Positions 46,066 to 57,500 of a DNA stretch of 64,000 nucleotides are shown piece by piece. The notes below the pieces were generated by a model. That model did no database searches. It saw nothing but the letters and a program-made list of their open reading frames with translations, and was not told where the DNA came from. The position numbers were made by a program, and so were the translations under genes. Source of the stretch: Treponema sp. (GTDB taxonomy: Bacteria; Spirochaetota; Spirochaetia; Treponematales; Treponemataceae); assembly GCA_017645785.1 (NCBI GenBank), contig JAGCNW010000027.1, forward strand, positions 103,100 through 167,099. The letters are read 5' to 3'. Each line of letters begins with the position of its first letter. Position 1 is the stretch's first letter.

Positions 46066-47988
46066 TTGGCAGAGGAAAACGAAAAAAAAGAGGGCGCGGA
46101 CAAAACCATCAAAGTCCGCTTTCCAATCGGCATAAAGCTGGTGTTCATTGTTTCAATTTTGATAATTCTTTCTTTGGGCGCCATCACTTATTTGGTAAAC
46201 TTTTTTGTAAGCGACGACGTTCGCATCACAGCCGAGAACACCAATCTCGACGCCAACACCCGTTCTGCCAGCGTGGTAAAAAACACCATAACGCAAATGC
46301 GTTCCAACGCCCTTCTTTTGCTTGACGTAATCGCCAACTCCAACGGCTCGGACTACATCGCCCGCAGCTCGTCTTCCCTTTACTTTGCCAGAAACCCGGA
46401 CACGGCCGCAATCGTCCTTTTGTCGCAAGAAAACTTTAAGCGGGGCGATTACGACTTGCGCTTGGTCAACAACAAATTCTTTGCCCAAAACGAATTGGAC
46501 GAAGACCAAATCGAAGTCTTTATTTCAACCGAGCGCGAGGCCATCGAAAATTCTTTTGGAAAGGAAGTGACTGTCTTGAACGCCACGCCTTTTTTCAACT
46601 ACGCTTCAATCGCCCTTGTTCTTCCGTGGAACGGCCTGGGCCGCGACGACGCGGTTGTCATAATCGCGTCAAGCGAATCCTTGACTTCTTCTTTTGGCGG
46701 AGGAGCGGCAAGCACTTCTTTTGTAATCAACAACCGCGGCGACGTTTTGATCCATCCGGACTTTGAGACGATGCAGCTCAACGCCAACTTTTCGGATTCG
46801 CCCCTCATCATTCAGATGAGAAAGAACAACGACGAAAACCGCCAAATTCTTTACACCGACAGCGACGGAAAAGAATATTTTGGCGCCTACCAAAAGTTGG
46901 AGCTAGGCGACATGGGCGTCATCACAACCGTCCAGTCGGAACTGATTTTTGAAAACGTCCGGGCCACAACAAAACGAAACATTTACTTGACGCTGGCGGT
47001 ATTGTTCGTGTCAATCATTTTTGTTTGGTTCTGGTCTTTGTCGATGAGCCGGCCTCTAAAAAAGTTGACTGTCGCCAGCGCCCAAATCGAAGCGGGCGAC
47101 TACGACGTTCATCTAAAGCCGCGCGGACACGACGAAATCAGCGTCCTTACCCAATCATTCGGAAGAATGAGCGCGGGTCTTGCCGAACGCGAAAGATTGA
47201 AGGACACCTTTGGCCGCTTTATCAACAAGGACATCGCCGAAAAAGCGGCGCGCGGCGAATTGGCTTTGGGCGGCGAAACAAAAATCTGCACGGTATTTTT
47301 TAGCGACATCCGTTCCTTTACCGCCATCAGCGAAAAATTGCAGCCGTTTGAAGTCGTAGAATTTTTGAACCAGTACATGACCCGCATGGTCGCTTGCGTA
47401 AACCAAACCAAAGGCGTCGTTGACAAATTTATCGGCGACGCGGTAATGGCTGTTTGGGGCGCGCCTGTCACTAGCGGAGATCCGGCGCTTGACGCCTTGC
47501 GCTGCGTTCGCGCCGCTCTTATGATGCGCGCTTCTTTGCGAGAGTTCAACAAGGATCGCGGCGGAGTGAAGAAGCCAATCATCAGAATTGGTTGCGGCAT
47601 CAACACCGGCCCCGTCATCGCCGGACAAATCGGTTCAAACGAAAGAATGGAATACACAGTAATCGGCGACACGGTAAACTTCGCGTCGCGCACCGAGTCG
47701 CTTAACAAGCCGCTCCATACGGACATTCTTTTGACAGAGAACACTTACGAACTTATAAAAGATTACGTATTGGTGGAACAGATGCCTTCCGTAACCGTAA
47801 AGGGAAAGGAAAAGCCTGTCCACATGTACGCAGTCATAAATATGCCTTACGCCGAAGACATTCCCGGAGCCGGAAAAGACGGCCCCAAGACTTTGGCGGA
47901 AGTGCGAGACTTGTTGGGAATCGACGCGCCTGATTTGGCGACTGTAAACTTGGATGAAGAAGAAAAGAAATACAAGATCCAAAAGTAA
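46066..47988 (+). CDS. Membrane class III adenylate/guanylate cyclase with extracytoplasmic sensor
   Basis: The 640-residue protein has a membrane helix near 22-45, a periplasmic sensor of about 260 residues resembling a double-Cache domain, a second helix (NIYLTLAVLFVSIIFVWFW), a HAMP domain (SRPLKKLTVASAQIEAGDYD) and a class III cyclase domain from about 405: VFFSDIRSFTAISEKL with the metal Asp, VDKFIGDAVMAVWGAP, and GIN TGPVIAGQIG with the later VIGDTVNFASR. The substrate-defining positions suggest ATP but were not checked residue by residue. It starts at TTG; no better start is visible. It leads the operon that ends in the giant lipoprotein. Confidence 0.85.
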   Translation: MAEENEKKEGADKTIKVRFPIGIKLVFIVSILIILSLGAITYLVNFFVSDDVRITAENTNLDANTRSASVVKNTITQMRSNALLLLDVIANSNGSDYIARSSSSLYFARNPDTAAIVLLSQENFKRGDYDLRLVNNKFFAQNELDEDQIEVFISTEREAIENSFGKEVTVLNATPFFNYASIALVLPWNGLGRDDAVVIIASSESLTSSFGGGAASTSFVINNRGDVLIHPDFETMQLNANFSDSPLIIQMRKNNDENRQILYTDSDGKEYFGAYQKLELGDMGVITTVQSELIFENVRATTKRNIYLTLAVLFVSIIFVWFWSLSMSRPLKKLTVASAQIEAGDYDVHLKPRGHDEISVLTQSFGRMSAGLAERERLKDTFGRFINKDIAEKAARGELALGGETKICTVFFSDIRSFTAISEKLQPFEVVEFLNQYMTRMVACVNQTKGVVDKFIGDAVMAVWGAPVTSGDPALDALRCVRAALMMRASLREFNKDRGGVKKPIIRIGCGINTGPVIAGQIGSNERMEYTVIGDTVNFASRTESLNKPLHTDILLTENTYELIKDYVLVEQMPSVTVKGKEKPVHMYAVINMPYAEDIPGAGKDGPKTLAEVRDLLGIDAPDLATVNLDEEEKKYKIQK

Positions 47989-50731
47989 CGTTCTTGGATT
48001 TTTTGTGACATTAATATTTCTTCTCTCGTGCGCGGCGGGCGCGGCTTGGAGCATAAAGAAATTTTATGAAAGCCTCAACGCGTCGTTGACCAAGCTCAAC
48101 GAAAAGCCGATCGCCACAATTACATTTAAATACAAAACGGCGCAAAGAAAATTTGAAGAGCGAATGATTTGGGACCGCTTGCGCCAGCACTCTCCGATTT
48201 ATGACGGAGACACAATACGCACCGCGGACGCGTCCGAAGCGACAATTTATTTTGATGACGGAAACATTATGGACTTGGGCGAGAACACGATGGTCCAAGT
48301 CTTCTTCCATGACGGCCAAGTTGAGACTAGCGTTTCGGGCGGAACGTTCGCTGTAAATTCAAGCGGCTCAAAGAACGGAGTCATTGTAAACACAGGAACT
48401 TCTAGCGTTGTGGTCAACGCCGGCTCCGCGATTAACGCCACGGTGTCTGAAGGCGACGGAACAAAGATTAACGTTTCAAGCGGCGAAGTCGTCTTTACTG
48501 ATGAAAACGGCCTTGCCCGCGCGATTGAGGAAGGAGCGGGAATCGCGCTTGACGCTTCGGGCGACGAGCAAATCATTCCTTTGATAACAGTGTCCGCGCC
48601 AAGCGCCAACCAAAAAGTTTTGGACTTTGGCGGAAGCGGAACTCCCGTTGACTTTGCGTGGACAGTCCAGAACCTTGAGCGCGGCGACTACCTTGTGTTG
48701 CAAACATCGCGCGACAAAGATTTTGAATCGATAGAGCGGACGATAGACCTCGACGGCATAACGAACATCGCGGTTGACTTTACCGAAGGCCCTTCTTATT
48801 GGAGAATCTTCCCCAAGAAGGCCGGTCCAAAATTTTCCGCGCAAAGCAAGATAAAAGTTTACGCCGCTCCGCCTCCGACCCTTATCGCGCCTGAAAGCCG
48901 TTCCACCTATTCTTACAAGGCCAAGACGCCGGACGTGCGCTTTTCTTGGACGACAAACGACGTTGTGTCCGCCTTTGACTTGGAAATCGCGGACAATCCG
49001 CAAATGGAAAATCCGGTGGTTGCGCAAAGAACGACGACTCCGTCAAGCATTGTTTCAACGCTTGGAACTGGAACTTGGTATTGGAGGGTCACGCCTTTTT
49101 ACGCGCTCAACAAAATCGGCCTTACGGCTCCTAGCGAAGTCCGCGCCTTTACGATAAGCCAGCACAATAAAATTCTTCCGCCCGAATTGATTCTTCCCGC
49201 GTCCGGCGACAGCGTCAACACGGCCGAAAAAGACATGATAAACTTTTCTTGGAAGAACAATCCCGAAGCCGTCGGCTACGAAATAAAAATTTCCGACGAC
49301 CCCAAGTGCTATGAACCCAAGATTGTTCAAAGAACCAAGTCAAATTTCTTTGTCACAAAGCCGTCCGAGACCGAGATGCAAAAGGGAACTTGGTATTGGT
49401 GCGTCACCCAATATGACGCCGACGGCGACATCTCCGACCAATCCGAGATTAGAAAATTCATTACTGACACAATAACATTTGAGCAGCGTGCCCTTTATCC
49501 GCCGGACAACTTTGCGGTCACTGACAACAATTTGGCGGAACTCAGATTCACTTGGAAGACAAACATTCCGGGCGACAATCGTTTCCAAATCGCGCGCGAC
49601 AAAAAATTCACAAACCTTGTTGTGAACCAAATCAACAACGAAAAATTCTTCCAAGGCGCGCAGCTTGACGGCGGTGACTATTATTGGCGCATAAGTTCGG
49701 CCACGTCACCGGCGCAGTACTCGACCGAGCCGCGCGCTCTTAAAGTTGTGGCGCAGTTGACGGCGCCCGTCTTGGTGACTCCAAAGGCGCAAGAGACGCT
49801 TACGATTCTTGGAGACTCCGCGACAAGCTTTAAGTGGAATCCCGTGCAGGGCGCCGACTTGTATCAATTCAACTTGTTCGACACAAAGAACAAGGACACT
49901 TTCATTGTATCCGAGCACGTAAAGCGCCCGTCATTCATGGTTGACATGGCCAAGTACGCCAACGGCTCTTACGGTTGGTCGGTGCAAGCGCTTGCCGAAG
50001 AAACAGCCTATTCGTCGCGCCGCTTTAGTCCAATGTCTGACGGAGAATTTAGAATCGTCCAGCTAAGAAGGGCAAGACTTGAATATCCGGCGGACGGCGC
50101 GGTCATCGACGGAATGCGGGCTTTGTCAAATCCCGACAGCGTCCGCTGGTCTTGCGAGCAGGAACTAAAGCAAAGCGTGTTCACTCTTAGCAAAAACGCC
50201 AACGGATATTCAAACCCGATTGTTACGGTAAACAATCCCGAACGGACTGTAAAGCTTCCGCGCCTTGATCCCGGCGTTTATTATTGGACTGTCCGCGCGA
50301 CGAATGCCGAAGGCGCCAACTCAAGCGCGCCGCGGCCCCGCTCCTTTACGGTTGGAAAAATCGAAAAGCTTGCCTCTCCGCGTCTTACAGGACCGGGAAA
50401 CAAAGTTTACGGCGCGGCGCAAATCCGCGTTTCGCGAAAGATTGACTTTACTTGGAACCCTGTTCCGATGGCCACAAACTATTCGTTTGTGATAAGAAAC
50501 GAGCGCGGAGAAATTTTGGTCAACAAGACATTGACCGAAACCCGCTACACAATCGCCGACATGGCGGAGCTCAAGAACGGCCGCTTCACTTATTCCGTTC
50601 AGGCCACCCAGCTTTTGCCGGATGGAACTTTCTTGCGCCGAAGCGACGCCAGTTCCAACGCCTTTACGATTAACTTGCCGGCCGCGGCGGATATTGTAAT
50701 TGACGAAACGGGAGTTCTTTATGGCGAGTAA
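47954..50731 (+). CDS. FecR-domain protein with fibronectin-type repeats
   Basis: The 925-residue protein has one N-terminal membrane segment (GFFVTLIFLLSCAAGAAWSI) and then a FecR domain: YDGDTIRTADASEATIYFDD, LGENTMVQVFF, SGGTFAVNSSGSKNGVIVNTG. The remaining 700 residues are repeated beta-sandwich units with the pattern P...-F-W...-YWRV or -YYWR/YYWTV, like fibronectin-III or Y_Y_Y repeats. It probably extends from the inner membrane into the periplasm. It overlaps the cyclase gene by 35 bases. FecR domains usually relay outer-membrane signals. Confidence 0.82.
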   Translation: MKKKRNTRSKSNVLGFFVTLIFLLSCAAGAAWSIKKFYESLNASLTKLNEKPIATITFKYKTAQRKFEERMIWDRLRQHSPIYDGDTIRTADASEATIYFDDGNIMDLGENTMVQVFFHDGQVETSVSGGTFAVNSSGSKNGVIVNTGTSSVVVNAGSAINATVSEGDGTKINVSSGEVVFTDENGLARAIEEGAGIALDASGDEQIIPLITVSAPSANQKVLDFGGSGTPVDFAWTVQNLERGDYLVLQTSRDKDFESIERTIDLDGITNIAVDFTEGPSYWRIFPKKAGPKFSAQSKIKVYAAPPPTLIAPESRSTYSYKAKTPDVRFSWTTNDVVSAFDLEIADNPQMENPVVAQRTTTPSSIVSTLGTGTWYWRVTPFYALNKIGLTAPSEVRAFTISQHNKILPPELILPASGDSVNTAEKDMINFSWKNNPEAVGYEIKISDDPKCYEPKIVQRTKSNFFVTKPSETEMQKGTWYWCVTQYDADGDISDQSEIRKFITDTITFEQRALYPPDNFAVTDNNLAELRFTWKTNIPGDNRFQIARDKKFTNLVVNQINNEKFFQGAQLDGGDYYWRISSATSPAQYSTEPRALKVVAQLTAPVLVTPKAQETLTILGDSATSFKWNPVQGADLYQFNLFDTKNKDTFIVSEHVKRPSFMVDMAKYANGSYGWSVQALAEETAYSSRRFSPMSDGEFRIVQLRRARLEYPADGAVIDGMRALSNPDSVRWSCEQELKQSVFTLSKNANGYSNPIVTVNNPERTVKLPRLDPGVYYWTVRATNAEGANSSAPRPRSFTVGKIEKLASPRLTGPGNKVYGAAQIRVSRKIDFTWNPVPMATNYSFVIRNERGEILVNKTLTETRYTIADMAELKNGRFTYSVQATQLLPDGTFLRRSDASSNAFTINLPAAADIVIDETGVLYGE

Positions 50732-52085
50732 GTTCTTCCGTTTGTCCGCCGCTTTTATGTTCGCGATTCTCTTTGCCTTTAGGCCAGCCGTTTTGTGGGC
50801 GCAAGAAGACGCCGCCGTCATAGACCTCTCGGATGAAGAAAAAGCCGCGGCCGATTCTGGGCTTGCGACAGATTCAGGGGCCGCGTCGGAAGCGGTTGCG
50901 GAAGAAGCCGCCGCTCCCGAAAGCATTGACCATAAAACTTCGCGCTACGAAATCTCGGCCATTGAAGACGCGGCGGAAGGAAAGAACTATTACGTCACCA
51001 AGGACGAAAACAACAAATTTAGGTTTGTCCAAAAATTAAGCTGGAACAAAATTCCTGACATTAAAAATTATCGCATCACGATCGAGCGCCTTACCGACGC
51101 GGGCTGGGTCCAGGTTTTGGAAAACGATTTGGTCGAAAACAAAATCGAAGTTTCACTGGACGCTGGCAAATACCGCTTCCAAGTTTCGGTAATCAACTTG
51201 TTCGACCAATTGGAAAAGTCTTCCGACTGGCAAAATTTTGAAGTATTAAAGGCGCTCCAGCCAAGCATCGACAACTTGCAAACCGATTCAATGTACCTAA
51301 GCTCAAAAAAGGCGGACGGAACGTTCACCCTTAACGGAAAGAACTTAAACGAAAACACAATTTTCACTATGGAAAAAAGAGACTGCGAGCCGCCGAAAAT
51401 TCTCCACGGAAGAGTTTTGAGCCTTGCCGAAGACGGCTCCAGCGCGCAAGTTCAATTTGACATAAGCCAAATCGACGAAGGAAAGTACGAAATCTACGCG
51501 CAAAACCCCGGCGGCCTCAGCGTAATATCAAAGACCCTTCACATAAAGAACAAAAAAGAAAAAATGTGGAGAGTTATGGCAAGCGCGGGCTACGCTCCTT
51601 GCATGGACGCTATGAACAGCCCGCTCAGCAAATACCGGAAAAAAACTTTTTATCCAATTGGCGTCAACGCCCGCGTCACATACATAGTCGTAAAGACAAA
51701 GTTGGGAGACCTTGGCTTTAATGTCGGCGCGAACTATTCGTATTTTTCGGCTGACACAACAGACTATAAAATGAAGGGAAATTATTTTTCGGCCTTGGGC
51801 GGATTGACTTATCAAAAGTTTTTTACGCAAAAATTCGCTCTTGACCTTCACGGCGGAGCGGGGCTCGCATGCCTTTTTGGCGTCAATTTTACGAACAACT
51901 ACACGAGCCAGACAAGTCCAAACCTTGACGCTATGGGGCTTGCTTTTGGCGGCGGTTTGGCTATACAATATCATTTTGTAAAGCATTTGTATTTGGAAAC
52001 GGGCGTTGACTTTACCTACGCCATGTTCAAGGATATTGCGGTCGGAATGCTGAGTCCGTCCATTAGCGTTGGAGGAAGGTTTTGA
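50721..52085 (+). CDS. Outer-membrane beta-barrel protein with periplasmic domain
   Basis: The 454-residue product has a signal peptide ending near WAQED and an acidic Ala/Glu-rich linker. A fibronectin-like unit (KLSWNKIPDIKNYRITIERL) and an IPT-like strand region follow, and about 180 C-terminal residues form amphipathic strands (MASAGYAPCMDAMN, LGDLGFNVGANYSYFS, FALDLHGGAGLACLFG, SPSISVGGRF) typical of a small outer-membrane barrel. It overlaps the FecR gene by 11 bases and the next by four. The final aromatic Phe fits barrel insertion. Confidence 0.8.
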   Translation: MASKFFRLSAAFMFAILFAFRPAVLWAQEDAAVIDLSDEEKAAADSGLATDSGAASEAVAEEAAAPESIDHKTSRYEISAIEDAAEGKNYYVTKDENNKFRFVQKLSWNKIPDIKNYRITIERLTDAGWVQVLENDLVENKIEVSLDAGKYRFQVSVINLFDQLEKSSDWQNFEVLKALQPSIDNLQTDSMYLSSKKADGTFTLNGKNLNENTIFTMEKRDCEPPKILHGRVLSLAEDGSSAQVQFDISQIDEGKYEIYAQNPGGLSVISKTLHIKNKKEKMWRVMASAGYAPCMDAMNSPLSKYRKKTFYPIGVNARVTYIVVKTKLGDLGFNVGANYSYFSADTTDYKMKGNYFSALGGLTYQKFFTQKFALDLHGGAGLACLFGVNFTNNYTSQTSPNLDAMGLAFGGGLAIQYHFVKHLYLETGVDFTYAMFKDIAVGMLSPSISVGGRF

Positions 52086-54487
52086 AAGTCTTTTTCTCTT
52101 CTCTAATTGCGGCGATTTTCTTAGTCTCTTGCTCGGCTTTTGAAGAGCCGGTTGAAAGCTTTTTGCAAAATTACGGACAAATTGCAAAAGTTCAAAGCCT
52201 TTCTTACAGCAGATACCCATATTCAAGTCCCGGTTGGAACAACGTCGATTCGTCCGACGACCTTACGATAATGTACCTTATAAACAATCCGGGAAACTTT
52301 CCTTTAAATGCCAGCCTTAGCGTAAGCGGAGTGCCCGATTTGGCCGCGGCTGGAATCACGCTTTCGGTGCTGTCAAACTATTCTATAGCCGTTAAATATC
52401 CGGCAAGCTTTCTTTCAACCGTTGACATGGACACAGGCGGAGTCGGAGACATCTCGCCAAGGCTTTATTTGACGCGCGCCACCGACGGTTACGGACAGAG
52501 CTACGACACTCGCATGTTAAGATGCAACGGAAGGCCTCCTTTCATAAGCAACGCCTTGAGCCAAAGTTTTACCGACGCGGCGACTGGAGACACTGACCGC
52601 CTTATAGTTTGCTTTGACTTGCCCGATTTGCCTAACGATGTGGTTTTGCTTGCCGTTACCGACAAGAGAACGGGAACAGTCCATTCCTTTGCCATTAACA
52701 ACGGCGTCATCGCGACCGGCGCCGAAGCCAACGGTTGGTCCATAAACACAGTTCCTCCGGGAACCTTGGAAGAAACTTGTCCTGACGGCCCTGTTTTTTA
52801 TCATTATGAAGGAACCGATTATTACATCACTACGGACGTTCAAAATTTAAAGAGCCTGGACATTTTTGACATAGAGCTTAGGCTTTCCGACCGGGGCGGA
52901 TTGACCACAACAAGAATTGTCGAGTCGCGCGTGCAAATGCTTGATCCGCCCACTTGCAACATCTCTTCTTACTCTACCGTATACAACACTTACGGCCAGC
53001 CTTATGTCGAGATGGTTGTTACCGCTCCGGCCAACGCGCCTGACGCTAATTTGTCTTTCTATATAACAGACGAAAACGGAGACTTGGTCGCCGACGTCAA
53101 CGGAAACACCAACAATTGCCAAGGCTCTACATCGTTCCGCTTGTATCCAAAGGCCGACGGAACCATGGCTCAATATAATGTTGGCAGCATAAGCGCGTAC
53201 AAGCAGGGCTGGTGGGGCCGAAGCTGCTATCTTGGAACGATTGAAGTTGTTGGATTAAAGCTTGACAACCCGGTTGCCGACCCAGCCCCAGCCGCCGGCA
53301 CGAACTTTGCGCAAGACACTGTGGTCACAGTCACCAGCCCGCAAAACGCGGATTTGACTTGGACTGGATCCGCAAGTCCTCTCGTCACAGACCCAAGCCC
53401 TGTTAAGATAACTCTCGAAAACCCGGGCAGCAATTTGTTTGGTTTCCAAGCGACAAAAGACTACTACGAATCTTCCGACGTTGTAAACTTTACTTACAAT
53501 GTCGTGACTACAAAGGTTTACGTCCAGAGCGGCGCTCCCGCCGGCGGAACGGGAACAAGAGCAAGTCCGTTTAATGACATACAGGGAGCCAAGACCATAC
53601 TTGACGCCAACGGCGTTACGGACAAGAGCGCCAACACGATTTACATTATGGGCGACTTTACGGACATGACCGGCTCCATAACTGCAGGAAATCCCAGCTC
53701 CTATTACAACATCGTGGGCGTAGACTCGAATGGAGAAACAATACAGCCCGTCGAACTGGGCTTGGCCGCGAACGGCTCTGTAATAGAAATTGTTACTGGA
53801 ACTATTTCTTTGCGCGCTGTTAAGATTACAAACGTAGATACGGCGGCCAACGGAGCGGTTCGCGTTATAGGCGGAACCTTCATCATAAAAGACCAAGTAA
53901 CGATTTTTGGCAATCCCTGCGGAAAAAACGTCCACCTTGCGTCCGGCCAAGTGATTACGATTAACCAAAGCAATCTTAGCGGAACTAAAGTCGGCGTCAA
54001 CACGGCCACCGCTCCTACAGGCGGAATTCCTGTGCCAGTTACAAGCGGCTACGCGGCCTCTGGCGTGACAGACGATCCGTCGGACCACTTTGTCAGCGAC
54101 ACAAGCGGCCAGTCTGTTATTTACAACACTGGCAAAACGGACGCTGTCCTTGCGGTCAACGGCGGTGGCATCGACATCGGAACGACATACAGCGTGGCCT
54201 TCGCCGATTCTGCGAGCGCGGGCGTCCATACGTTCACTGCGACAGCGACGCCGACAAGCGGAGGCGGAAGTCCGATCGACATTACAGGCGACATCACCTC
54301 GTGGTCGATGAAACTCTACTATTTGAACGCCTACACCAATATGAGCTCTTCGGGAACGGCGGCCGCTGGCGGAAACTCTATGGACATTTCTGGTCAAACT
54401 GCCGGAACATATATAATGAAGATAACTGTTGTCTACGGCGGAAAGACCTATTCCGGCGAAGTCGAAGTTACAGTTGCCGGACCGTGA
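52082..54487 (+). CDS. Large lipoprotein with beta-helix segment
   Basis: The 801-residue product starts at a TTG overlapping the previous stop (TTGA). The signal IAAIFLVSCSAFEEP places the lipidated Cys at residue 17. Early parts resemble Ig-like domains; from about residue 475 a segment VYVQSGAPAGGTGTRASPF then FNDIQGAKTIL and later rungs suggest a pectate-lyase-like beta-helix (DUF1565-type start). The C-terminus (GTYIMKITVVYGGKTYSGEV) is a bacterial Ig-like strand. Ligand unknown. It is the fourth gene of the operon. Confidence 0.75.
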   Translation: MKVFFSSLIAAIFLVSCSAFEEPVESFLQNYGQIAKVQSLSYSRYPYSSPGWNNVDSSDDLTIMYLINNPGNFPLNASLSVSGVPDLAAAGITLSVLSNYSIAVKYPASFLSTVDMDTGGVGDISPRLYLTRATDGYGQSYDTRMLRCNGRPPFISNALSQSFTDAATGDTDRLIVCFDLPDLPNDVVLLAVTDKRTGTVHSFAINNGVIATGAEANGWSINTVPPGTLEETCPDGPVFYHYEGTDYYITTDVQNLKSLDIFDIELRLSDRGGLTTTRIVESRVQMLDPPTCNISSYSTVYNTYGQPYVEMVVTAPANAPDANLSFYITDENGDLVADVNGNTNNCQGSTSFRLYPKADGTMAQYNVGSISAYKQGWWGRSCYLGTIEVVGLKLDNPVADPAPAAGTNFAQDTVVTVTSPQNADLTWTGSASPLVTDPSPVKITLENPGSNLFGFQATKDYYESSDVVNFTYNVVTTKVYVQSGAPAGGTGTRASPFNDIQGAKTILDANGVTDKSANTIYIMGDFTDMTGSITAGNPSSYYNIVGVDSNGETIQPVELGLAANGSVIEIVTGTISLRAVKITNVDTAANGAVRVIGGTFIIKDQVTIFGNPCGKNVHLASGQVITINQSNLSGTKVGVNTATAPTGGIPVPVTSGYAASGVTDDPSDHFVSDTSGQSVIYNTGKTDAVLAVNGGGIDIGTTYSVAFADSASAGVHTFTATATPTSGGGSPIDITGDITSWSMKLYYLNAYTNMSSSGTAAAGGNSMDISGQTAGTYIMKITVVYGGKTYSGEVEVTVAGP

Positions 54488-54503
54488 CGAGCGGGCAAAA
54501 GTG

Positions 54504-54536
54504 TGATATAATGGAAGATTAGAAATATAGAATAGA
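54504..54536 (+). promoter_or_regulatory. Extended -10 promoter before the giant lipoprotein
   Basis: TGATATAAT (54504-54512) is a perfect extended -10; no good -35 lies upstream. It could give the last gene its own transcript in addition to operon read-through. Confidence 0.5.
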
Positions 54537-57500
54537 ATGGAAAAAAACGAAGGCTTTGTTAAGACATTAAAATCCTTCTCTTTTCGCGCGGCGATTGCGG
54601 CGCTGGCTTTGACGGGCGCGCTTTTTTCTTGCAGCAATTTGGGCGACGACTATTCTGGGCCAAGCCTTTTCCCTGCGGTTCAAGTTGCGGGAACGCAGAC
54701 TGGCGCCAAAATTGGAATGGCCCGCGTGTCAGGCACGATTGACAGCGGCGCGGCGGTTTCAAAAAGCGTAATCCCAGACGCAAGCGTAGTCACAAGTTCC
54801 ATCGCGGCCACAAACGGCTATGCGGTTTACGCATGGGGAACCAAGGCCGATTCTACAATAGTTCCGGAGACAAGCCCTATAAACGGAGTCGTCTCCGCCG
54901 ACCACACGACTTTTAGCATAGACCTTCCGTACGGAACGTGGACAGTCAGGGCCGTGGCAAAGAATTCCAGCGGCGACATCATTCTTAGCAAAAGCACGGC
55001 GACGCCCTTGACTTTAAGCGCGGACAATCCCGTGGCCAACTTGTCCTTTAGCCTTGAATACGTAAGCGACCCAAGCGCGACCGGCGCCCTTAGCCTCGAA
55101 ATAAATTACGACACTGCGGTCGAGATAACAAAAATAACTTACTCTCTTACAAAGCAAGGTTCGGGGACTGCGATAACTGGAGAAAAAGCCGGTTCGCCAA
55201 CCTTGACGTCGCCTGGAAGCCTTACAATTGATTCCAGCGAGAAGGCGGAATTTGGCGCTTTGCTTCCGGGAACATACGACCTTGTCGTTTTGTTTGTCGC
55301 GGCCGACGGCTCCACAATTATGCGCATGGACCAAGCCGTTCAAATTTATTCAAACATAACCACAAGCAAAATTGACGGAAACGCTCCCTACATAAACGCA
55401 AGCGGCCAAGTCGCCGTTAGCGACGAGACAATCAAAAAATACCAGCAGTCGGTTGTCTATGTTGGCGGAACGGGAGTGAACACAGGAATTGCCGCGCTTG
55501 ACACCAACAACGGAACCCAATACGACCCGGTCGCCACATTGGGCCGCGCCATTTCCATTGTGGACAGTTCGCTTTTGACGCCGAGCGACGGATTTAAAAT
55601 TTACGTCCAGGACAACTTGACTTTGACGCAAAACATTTCGATTTCAGGTTCAAAGAAAATTTCTGTCATCGGAACGAACCAAAGCGGGCTTTATAAAGTT
55701 GACGGCGCCGTTACTTACGGCTTGACCGCAAGCGCGAGCGACTTGAATTTTTCTTACATAAACTTTGACAGCCTCAAAGACTTTAGCGTTGTCGACGGAC
55801 AAATAAAGCTGAACAATTGCAAGATAACGAACGGCATTAAGGCTCTTAGCGGCTCCGCAAGCGGCGGCGGCCTATTTGTAAAAGGAACTGGAGCCAAGGC
55901 TGTTCTTACAAATTGCTCGATAAGCGGCTGCCAAGCCGCTTATGGCGGCGCGATTTATGTAAACGACGAAGACGGAGGCGGAACTGACGCCGAAGTTGAA
56001 CTAAAAGACTGCCTTATCGGAGCCGTGTCAGATTCGACAGCCGACGACACCAATCATTCCAACAACGCGCAAAGCGGCGGCGGCATTTATGTCGGCGGAC
56101 GCGGAAAGCTTACCCTTTCGGGTTCAAATAAAATCAGCTGCAACTACGCCTCTGTCAACGGCGGCGGCATTTATTCCAGTTCAAACCTGACGCTCGACAA
56201 TTGCGACATTTCCTTTAACGGCGCGGAGGACAACGGCGGTGGCGTTTGCGCAAGAGGCTCTTCCATCACTTTTAAATTTCAAGGCGGAACGATAAGCGCA
56301 AACAGCGCGGGCTCGGACGGCGGCGGCGTTTATGTCGGCAACAGCGCGAAAATGATTATGGGCGGTTCCGCCGTTATCGGCGACAAAAACGCGGATGGCC
56401 CAGCGACAGAGCTTTTGAGTTCAAACAAGGCAGAGTCTGGCGGCGGAATTGCGGTCGCCGATTCGGCAAACGTTTTTATTGGCTACACTGACGCAAACGC
56501 AAGTTCGACGGACGACAGCTTTGACGGCGGCATCTTCTATAACTACGCGTCGGGATCTGGCGGCGGCGTTTATTTAAACGGCAGCTCCGCTAAAGTTTAT
56601 TTTTACAAGGGAAGCGTGGAAAAAAACCTTGGACTTTATTGGGGCGGAGCGCTTGCGGTTGGCGATGAAGGAGCCGCCGAAATAAACGGAACTTCCATCC
56701 TTGACAACAATACTGCCTACTACGGCGGCGGCATCTCGATTGGCGAATCCGCTGCCGGCGCTGGAACTGTCCTTGTACAAAACTCTTTAATCGCGCGCAA
56801 CTGCGCCTTGTTGGAGGGTTACTGGGAAGGCGGAGCGATTATGGCCTTTGCTTATACTTCGCTTACATTAAAGGGAAGCGTTTCAATCCCGGCGGGCGAC
56901 TCAAGCGGAGCGACCGGCCCCGGCAAAAACGACGTTTGGCTTGCAAGCGCAAAGACCATAACCATCGGCTCAACTTTGGATGCCGCCACAACGCCTGTGG
57001 CCACCATAACGCCGGCGACCTACGCTCCGGGAACTGCGGTTCTTAGTGACAACACTGGAATTGGAACGCTCGTCCAAAGCGAGCTTTCTAAAATTGCCGT
57101 AACGCCGCAAAGCGCTGACGACGAATGGACAATCGGCTACGACAATTCCACCAAAAAAGGCGTTTTGGCCACGGCCAACCTTTATGTAAACTACACCACT
57201 GGCGTTGACGACGCAAGCCACGGAACCAAAACCGCGCCATACAAGACCGTTGCCTACGCGATTGGAAAAGTTTTGGCGCCCAACTGCGCGATTTATGTGA
57301 TGACCGACACGACGGAAAGCGAAGCCTTGAATGTCACGGCGGCAATGACCGGCCTTACGATAAAGAGCGCGGACACTGCGCAAAAGACCATAACTGGCCT
57401 TGTGACAAAAAAGATCAATCTTGGAACTGCGGCCACGATAAGCAAGATTGCCTTTGACACTTGGGGAAGCGTTGATGTTTCCGATAATGTGGCGACGGTT

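Noticed and set aside
53255..54637. Long antisense open frame opposite the lipoprotein gene
   Set aside because: Shadow of a strongly biased coding strand; Ser/Arg/Cys-rich translation without domains.
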